Below are positions 14,256-17,993 of a stretch of DNA of 17,993 nt, one piece after another (the stretch's first letter is position 1; each line of letters starts with the position of its first letter). Made by a program: the position numbers and the translations under genes. The notes under the pieces are model-generated. The model searched no databases. It was given only the letters and a program-made list of their open reading frames with translations, and was not told the origin of the DNA. The DNA comes from Pseudomonadota bacterium (GTDB lineage: Bacteria; Pseudomonadota; Gammaproteobacteria; Burkholderiales; Sulfuriferulaceae), in contig JAJYGL010000149.1 of the NCBI GenBank assembly GCA_021790625.1, positions 1,754-19,746 on the forward strand. Reading direction: 5' to 3'.

Positions 14256-15077
14256 TCAGATGTCTCGCAGCAAGGCATTGATGCCTACTTTGCTGCGGGT
14301 TTTTTCATCGACTCTTTTGACGATGACCGCGCAGTACAGGCTGTATTTTCCATCGCCGGATGGCAGGCTGCCGCTGACCACGACAGAACCTTCCGGAACG
14401 CGGCCATAACTGACTGTGCCGGTTTCACGGTCGTAGATTTTGGTGGATTGGCCAATGTACACGCCCATCGAGATGACCGCATTGTCCTCAACAATCACGC
14501 CTTCAACGATTTCCGACCGTGCGCCGATAAAGCAGTTATCGCCAATGATGGTGGGGTTGGCCTGCAAGGGTTCCAGTACGCCGCCGATACCTACGCCGCC
14601 AGAGAGATGAACATTTTTGCCAATCTGGGCGCAGGAGCCGACTGTGGCCCAGGTGTCGACCATGGTGCCGCTGTCAACGTAGGCACCGATATTGACGTAC
14701 GATGGCATCAGCACGACGCCCTTGCCGATGAAGGCGCCCCGTCGCACGGCGGCTGGCGGTACGACACGAAAACCGCCGTCGCGGAAATTCTGTTCGCTGT
14801 AAGTGGCGAACTTGGAGGGTACTTTGTCAAAATACTGTGTTTCGCCACCAGCCATCAGTTGATTGTCTTGTAGGCGAAACGATAATAACACGGCTTTTTT
14901 GAGCCATTGATGCGTTGTCCATGCTCCATTTTCCTTGCTGGCGACACGTAGCGCGCCACTGTCGAGTGCAGACAGTACATATTCCACCGTCACCTTGATT
15001 TCTGTGCTGGCGTTGGCTGGTGTGAGTTCGGCGCGATTTTCAAATGCTTGTTCAATAATGGTTTGTGCGTTTTGCAT
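14256..15077 (-). CDS. dapD: 2,3,4,5-tetrahydropyridine-2,6-dicarboxylate N-succinyltransferase
   Basis: Transfers succinyl from succinyl-CoA to tetrahydrodipicolinate in the succinylase route to meso-diaminopimelate and lysine. The 273-aa length is exactly typical. An N-terminal helical domain is followed by a left-handed beta-helix of hexapeptide repeats (roughly residues 105-235). Recognisable segments are YVNIGAYVDSGTMVDTWATV, GSCAQIGKNVHLSGGVGIGG, NCFIGARSEIVEGV and ISMGVYIGQSTKI. The ATG has AGGA 6 nt upstream and lies 11 bp after the dapC stop, so dapC and dapD form one transcript. The 3' end runs into the decayed MITE copy, and no separate terminator is visible. Confidence 0.97.
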   Translation of the reverse strand: MQNAQTIIEQAFENRAELTPANASTEIKVTVEYVLSALDSGALRVASKENGAWTTHQWLKKAVLLSFRLQDNQLMAGGETQYFDKVPSKFATYSEQNFRDGGFRVVPPAAVRRGAFIGKGVVLMPSYVNIGAYVDSGTMVDTWATVGSCAQIGKNVHLSGGVGIGGVLEPLQANPTIIGDNCFIGARSEIVEGVIVEDNAVISMGVYIGQSTKIYDRETGTVSYGRVPEGSVVVSGSLPSGDGKYSLYCAVIVKRVDEKTRSKVGINALLRDI

Positions 15078-15088
15078 AAAAATTCCTG

Positions 15089-16282
15089 TTAGAGCATGGA
15101 TTGTTGTAAAGAGAAAATGGCGTGCGCAGCGCGGATGCAGTCTGCCAAAGGAGCGACCAATGCCATCCGCACGTAACCGCGCCCCGGGTTTTGTCCATCT
15201 ACCTCTCGCGCCAGAAAGCTGCCGGGCAGAACGGTAACATGATGTTGCTGGTAGAGTTGGCGGGCAAAAACCGTATCGTCCCCACCAACATGTAGCCAGA
15301 GATAAAACGATGCGTCAGGTGCACCATGAGGTAATAAGGAGCCAAGAATGGGCAGCGTAGCAGCAAACTTTTCTGTGTACAGGCGTCGGTTGTCGTGTAC
15401 GTGCGCTTCATCTTGCCAGGCACGGATGCTGGCGTGCTGCACCACTGGTGACATGGCTGAGCCATGGTAGGTGCGGTATAACAGAAACTGGCGGATACAG
15501 GCTGCGTCGCCGGCGACGAATCCGGAGCGCAGACCCGGTACGTTGGAGCGCTTGGACAGACTGCTGAAGACGATCAATCGCTGATAATCGTGGCGTCCCA
15601 GTTGATGGGCAGCCTGTAGGGCGCCTAGTGGCGGTGTTGCGTGTTCAAAATAGATTTCGGAATAACATTCGTCCGCGCCAATCGTGAAACCATAGCGATC
15701 AGATAGATTGAACAGGTTTTCCCACTCATCCAGCGTCATGACCTGCCCGGTCGGATTGCCCGGCGAACAGATATATACCAGCTGAGTTTGTTGCCAGACG
15801 CTTTCCGGTACGGCATGAAATTGGGCGCGAAAGCCATGTTCGGCCAGCGTAGGTACATACCAGGGGTGGGCGCCAGCCAGCAGGGCGGCGCCTTCATAAA
15901 TCTGGTAAAAGGGGTTGGGGAACATGACGATGGGTTGCCGTGAACCGTCAATGCTGGCCTGCGCGAATGAAAACAGCGCTTCACGACTGCCGTTGACCGG
16001 GAGTATCTGACTCGCCGGGTCAAGGCGAGGTATGGGGTAACGCTGGGCAAGCCAGTCTGCAATCGCTTCGCGTAGCGCGGGCAGGCCTATGGTGGCTGGA
16101 TACTGTGCCAGACCGTCGAGGTGTGCCATCATGGCTTCTCGAATCAGCGCCGGAGTGGCGTGACGTGGTTCGCCAATCGATAAATCGATGGCTGGCAAGT
16201 CAGGATTGGGTACAATGCCGGAAAATAACGTACGCAGACGTTGAAAAGGGTAATCTTGCAACTGACCAAGATGCGGATTCAT
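15089..16282 (-). CDS. dapC: Succinyldiaminopimelate aminotransferase
   Basis: Fold-type I PLP enzyme that aminates N-succinyl-2-amino-6-oxopimelate, the product of DapD, with glutamate as amino donor. Visible motifs: NGSREALF near residue 98, CSPGNPTG (172-179), ADECYSEIYF with PLP Asp204, and SSLSKRSNVPGLRSG with Lys244 as the Schiff-base lysine. I start at the ATG at 16282 (MNPHLGQLQ, 397 aa), which has AAGG 6 nt upstream. The open frame extends to 16318, but that start would lie upstream of the transcription start predicted from the promoter at 16317-16346. It is cotranscribed with dapD. Confidence 0.95.
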   Translation of the reverse strand: MNPHLGQLQDYPFQRLRTLFSGIVPNPDLPAIDLSIGEPRHATPALIREAMMAHLDGLAQYPATIGLPALREAIADWLAQRYPIPRLDPASQILPVNGSREALFSFAQASIDGSRQPIVMFPNPFYQIYEGAALLAGAHPWYVPTLAEHGFRAQFHAVPESVWQQTQLVYICSPGNPTGQVMTLDEWENLFNLSDRYGFTIGADECYSEIYFEHATPPLGALQAAHQLGRHDYQRLIVFSSLSKRSNVPGLRSGFVAGDAACIRQFLLYRTYHGSAMSPVVQHASIRAWQDEAHVHDNRRLYTEKFAATLPILGSLLPHGAPDASFYLWLHVGGDDTVFARQLYQQHHVTVLPGSFLAREVDGQNPGRGYVRMALVAPLADCIRAAHAIFSLQQSML

Positions 16283-16316
16283 GAACAACCTTGTTGAACC
16301 GACGGGAAAGTGTGGC

Positions 16317-16346
16317 ATTATAAACCTGACCAGATGAAACTATCAT
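16317..16346 (-). promoter_or_regulatory. Promoter of dapC-dapD
   Basis: A perfect TATAAT (minus strand, 16317-16322) lies 18 bp downstream of ATGATA (16341-16346; 4/6 match to TTGACA). Transcription would begin near 16309 and give a leader of about 27 nt before the dapC ATG. A short palindrome GATGA-AACTA-TCATC (16333-16347) overlaps the -35 box and could be an operator. Confidence 0.55.
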
Positions 16347-16381
16347 CTAAATTCTTCTCGATACTGACAGGGATGTGACCA

Positions 16382-16443
16382 GAGCCGCTGATTTATCCTA
16401 TCAAATTGCCGTCGTGACGATGCGAGAATAAACCAAAGGCTTC
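16382..16443. repeat. 62-bp inverted-repeat relic related to the MITE ends
   Basis: The left arm GAGCCGCTGATTTATCC (16382-16398) and the reverse complement of the right arm (16426-16443, GAAGCCTTTGGTTTATTC) agree at about 13 of 17 positions with one gap. Both resemble the terminal repeats of the two elements around the glycosylase gene; CCGCTGATTTATCC differs from the second element's CCGCTGGTTTATTCC by one substitution and one deletion. No target duplication is visible. It ends 16 bp before the DMT transporter ATG, a position like that of the 302-bp element before the glycosylase. Confidence 0.5.
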
Positions 16444-16459
16444 TGTATAGGAATAATGA

Positions 16460-17362
16460 ATGAATAAGCACCGACACTCGGTCAGGCTACCAATTATCGG
16501 TTTGCTGATGAGTGCTTTATGCTGGGGGGTTGTCTGGTATCCCTACCGCTGGTTGAATATGCAGGGCGTTTCTGCGTTGCCGGCATCCATGCTGACGTAT
16601 GTGTTGGCACTGTTGCTTGGGTTTCCCTGGTATCGGCGGCACTGGCGCAGTATTTTCTCGCAAACGAATGCCTGGTTGATATTGGCGCTGGGCGCGGGAT
16701 TTACCAATACGGCGTATGTGCTGGCGGTGATTCATGGCGAAATCATGCGAGTAGCGCTACTGTTCTACCTGGCGCCGTTATGGACGATGGTGTTTGCACG
16801 TTTGCTGCTGCGTGAAAAGTTATCGTGGATGGGGTACTGGATCATGGCGCTGGCGTTTTCTGGCGCGGTCGTCATGCTGTGGCATCCGGATGGGCGCTGG
16901 CCATTGCCGGCAAACGGTTCTGAGTGGTTGGGGCTTGTCGCAGGCGTAGGGTTTGCTTTTACGAATGTATGGGCGCGCAAGACGGAAGCATTGCCATTGC
17001 AGGCCAAGGCGTTGGCTATCTGGGTTGGTTGTATGTTGATGCCATTGTTGATGACGCCCGTCGCGATGGCGATGTCGGGTTCGTTGTGGCATGGTTTATC
17101 CTGGCAAAGCGTATCTGGCATGTCGTGGCTGGTATTGCTGGCGGTTGCGTTGGCGATGTTCAGCGCAACGTTGTTGATGCAATATGGTCTTGTTCGGGTG
17201 GCGGCCAGTCGCGCCATCGTAATTTTATTGTCTGAGTTGGTGGTGTCCGCATTATCATCCTGGTGGCTGGCGGATGAGACGCTGGTCGGTAAAGAGTGGG
17301 TTGGCGCTGTCATGATTATGGCGGCCAGTTTTTTTTCCGGACACCTCGATCAGGAAGGCTGA
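16460..17362 (+). CDS. DMT superfamily (EamA) transporter
   Basis: Inner-membrane protein of 300 aa with about ten hydrophobic segments arranged as two EamA repeats (about 10-140 and 155-295). The first repeat opens with LMSALCWGVVWYPYRWL and includes FYLAPLWTMVFARLLLRE, the usual end of an EamA repeat. The second ends VILLSELVVSALSSWWLADE. Such proteins usually export metabolites or amino acids; the substrate here cannot be told. The ATG at 16460 has AGG 8 nt upstream; an ATG at 16456 in another frame stops at once. It is followed after 2 bp by the VOC gene, so the two form an operon. Confidence 0.92.
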   Translation: MNKHRHSVRLPIIGLLMSALCWGVVWYPYRWLNMQGVSALPASMLTYVLALLLGFPWYRRHWRSIFSQTNAWLILALGAGFTNTAYVLAVIHGEIMRVALLFYLAPLWTMVFARLLLREKLSWMGYWIMALAFSGAVVMLWHPDGRWPLPANGSEWLGLVAGVGFAFTNVWARKTEALPLQAKALAIWVGCMLMPLLMTPVAMAMSGSLWHGLSWQSVSGMSWLVLLAVALAMFSATLLMQYGLVRVAASRAIVILLSELVVSALSSWWLADETLVGKEWVGAVMIMAASFFSGHLDQEG

Positions 17363-17364
17363 GC

Positions 17365-17736
17365 ATGGAATGGATGTTTGATCACGTATCGTTGCTGGTG
17401 GCCGACGTGGTGCGGGCGCGACATTTTTACGAACAGGTGCTCGGATTGGTGCCAAGCCCGTTGCGACCGGTCATGTCGTTCGACGGTGTCTGGTATGACC
17501 TGAATGGTGCGCAATTGCATTTGTTGTGTTTGCCGAATCCGGAAGCGGGACTCGCACGCCCGTTGCACGGTGGGCGCGATCGTCATGTTGCATTCAGGGT
17601 GCAGAATCTGGATGCGCTGTGTTTGCGTTTACAGACGCATGGCGTGGCTTACACATTGAGTCTGTCCGGGCGGCAGGCGCTGTTTTGTCGTGATCCGGAT
17701 GATAACGCACTGGAGATTATGGTTGCCAGAGCATAG
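17365..17736 (+). CDS. VOC (glyoxalase/bleomycin-resistance/dioxygenase) superfamily protein
   Basis: A single-domain VOC protein of 123 aa with two beta-alpha-beta-beta-beta modules. His7 (FDHVSLLV), His52 (LHLLC), His74 (RHVAFRV) and Glu117 (ALEIMV) sit at the four canonical metal-ligand positions, so it should bind a divalent metal. It could act as a glyoxalase-like isomerase, a ring-cleavage enzyme or a thiol transferase; the exact reaction is not predictable. I start at the ATG at 17365, with AGGAAGG 6 nt upstream, rather than the longer frame from 17296, which lies inside the transporter gene. It is coupled to the DMT transporter. Confidence 0.88.
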   Translation: MEWMFDHVSLLVADVVRARHFYEQVLGLVPSPLRPVMSFDGVWYDLNGAQLHLLCLPNPEAGLARPLHGGRDRHVAFRVQNLDALCLRLQTHGVAYTLSLSGRQALFCRDPDDNALEIMVARA

Positions 17737-17744
17737 CCAGGTCA

Positions 17745-17766
17745 TGGTCAGATCGTGGTCAGATCA
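17745..17766. repeat. Tandem 11-bp repeat after the VOC gene
   Basis: TGGTCAGATC occurs twice in direct 11-bp register (17745-17754 and 17756-17765), with a short CGTG/CACG inverted repeat across the second copy. It lies just after the VOC stop. There is no T-run, so it is not a clear terminator. Confidence 0.6.
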
Positions 17767-17816
17767 CGGTTTGTGTTGCAGCATGCTTTGTTTACAGGGA
17801 ATTATTGATAATGCCC

Positions 17817-17845
17817 TTGAAAAAATAAAGTGACGCGTTTATAAT
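17817..17845 (+). promoter_or_regulatory. Strong sigma70 promoter of rpsU
   Basis: TTGAAA (17817-17822) and TATAAT (17840-17845) are separated by exactly 17 bp, a near-consensus promoter. Transcription should start near 17852, about 60 nt before the rpsU ATG. Such strength fits a gene heading the macromolecular-synthesis operon. Confidence 0.85.
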
Positions 17846-17859
17846 GCTGTGCTTCCATT

Positions 17860-17879
17860 CGCCACCTATTTGGGTGGCG
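17860..17879 (+). other. Hairpin in the rpsU 5' leader
   Basis: CGCCACC (17860-17866) pairs perfectly with GGTGGCG (17873-17879) around a 6-nt loop. It lies within the first ~10-30 nt of the predicted transcript and is not followed by a T-run, so it is not a terminator. It may stabilise the 5' end or bind a regulator such as a ribosomal protein. Confidence 0.6.
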
Positions 17880-17913
17880 TTCGTTATCGCCCGTTATTTT
17901 GGAGCCAAGCTAC

Positions 17914-17993
17914 ATGCCTAGTGTTCGCGTCAAGGAAAATGAACCTTTTGAAGTTGCCATGCGTCGTTTCAAGCGTACTGTGGAAAAAACCGG
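17914..17993 (+). CDS. rpsU: 30S ribosomal protein S21 (3' end outside window)
   Basis: The first 26 codons read MPSVRVKENEPFEVAMRRFK and continue RTVEKT, the highly conserved N terminus of S21, a small basic protein of the 30S subunit involved in translation initiation. GGAG (17901-17904) lies 9 nt before the ATG. The gene continues past the window. In this phylum rpsU usually leads dnaG and rpoD, which would be expected next but are not visible. Confidence 0.96.
   Translation, partial: MPSVRVKENEPFEVAMRRFKRTVEKT

Noticed and set aside
17745..17766. CRISPR-like or iteron array
   Set aside because: Only two adjacent 11-bp units without spacers; too short for either interpretation.

Overview
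The window looks like chromosomal DNA of a betaproteobacterium. I base this on gene content and protein style: the aroA-cmk-rpsA-ihfB block, IHF-beta and S21 sequences of beta type, a dapC-dapD pair, and a phosphoketolase operon of the kind seen in chemolithotrophic and methylotrophic lineages. Base composition is moderate, in the low-to-mid 50s % GC by eye. I cannot name the genus. Eighteen protein genes cover most of the window, and the first and last are cut by its edges.

Left, plus strand (1-5290): the C-terminal kinase half of a membrane-anchored Ser/Thr kinase, then aroA (EPSP synthase), cmk (CMP kinase), rpsA (ribosomal protein S1) and ihfB (IHF beta). A strong and nearly symmetric terminator at 5256-5285 closes the block.

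Centre, minus strand (5431-13021, read right to left): a DUF4010/MgtC-like membrane protein, then cbpA and cbpM (DnaJ-like co-chaperone and its modulator), xfp (phosphoketolase), ackA (acetate kinase) and an NADH-oxidase-like flavoprotein. The last three are translationally coupled by 4-bp overlaps. They can turn sugar phosphates into acetyl phosphate, acetate and ATP, with the flavoprotein plausibly reoxidising NADH.

Right (13022-17993): an AlkA-like DNA glycosylase gene sits between two related miniature inverted-repeat elements. The first is 302 bp with perfect 19-bp terminal repeats and a CTAA target duplication, which are IS5-type hallmarks. The second is a roughly 100-bp internally deleted relative that starts at the glycosylase stop codon. 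A third, 62-bp inverted-repeat relic lies in front of the DMT transporter gene. Then come dapC-dapD (lysine/diaminopimelate synthesis, minus strand), a DMT exporter coupled to a VOC-fold protein, and a strong sigma70 promoter with a leader hairpin driving rpsU (S21), which runs off the end.

Most notable: the undescribed-looking MITE family bracketing a DNA-repair gene; an AroA with serine where class I enzymes have the glyphosate-critical proline; a possible ribosome-site-masking hairpin before cbpA; and a duplicated gene tail behind the DUF4010 gene.
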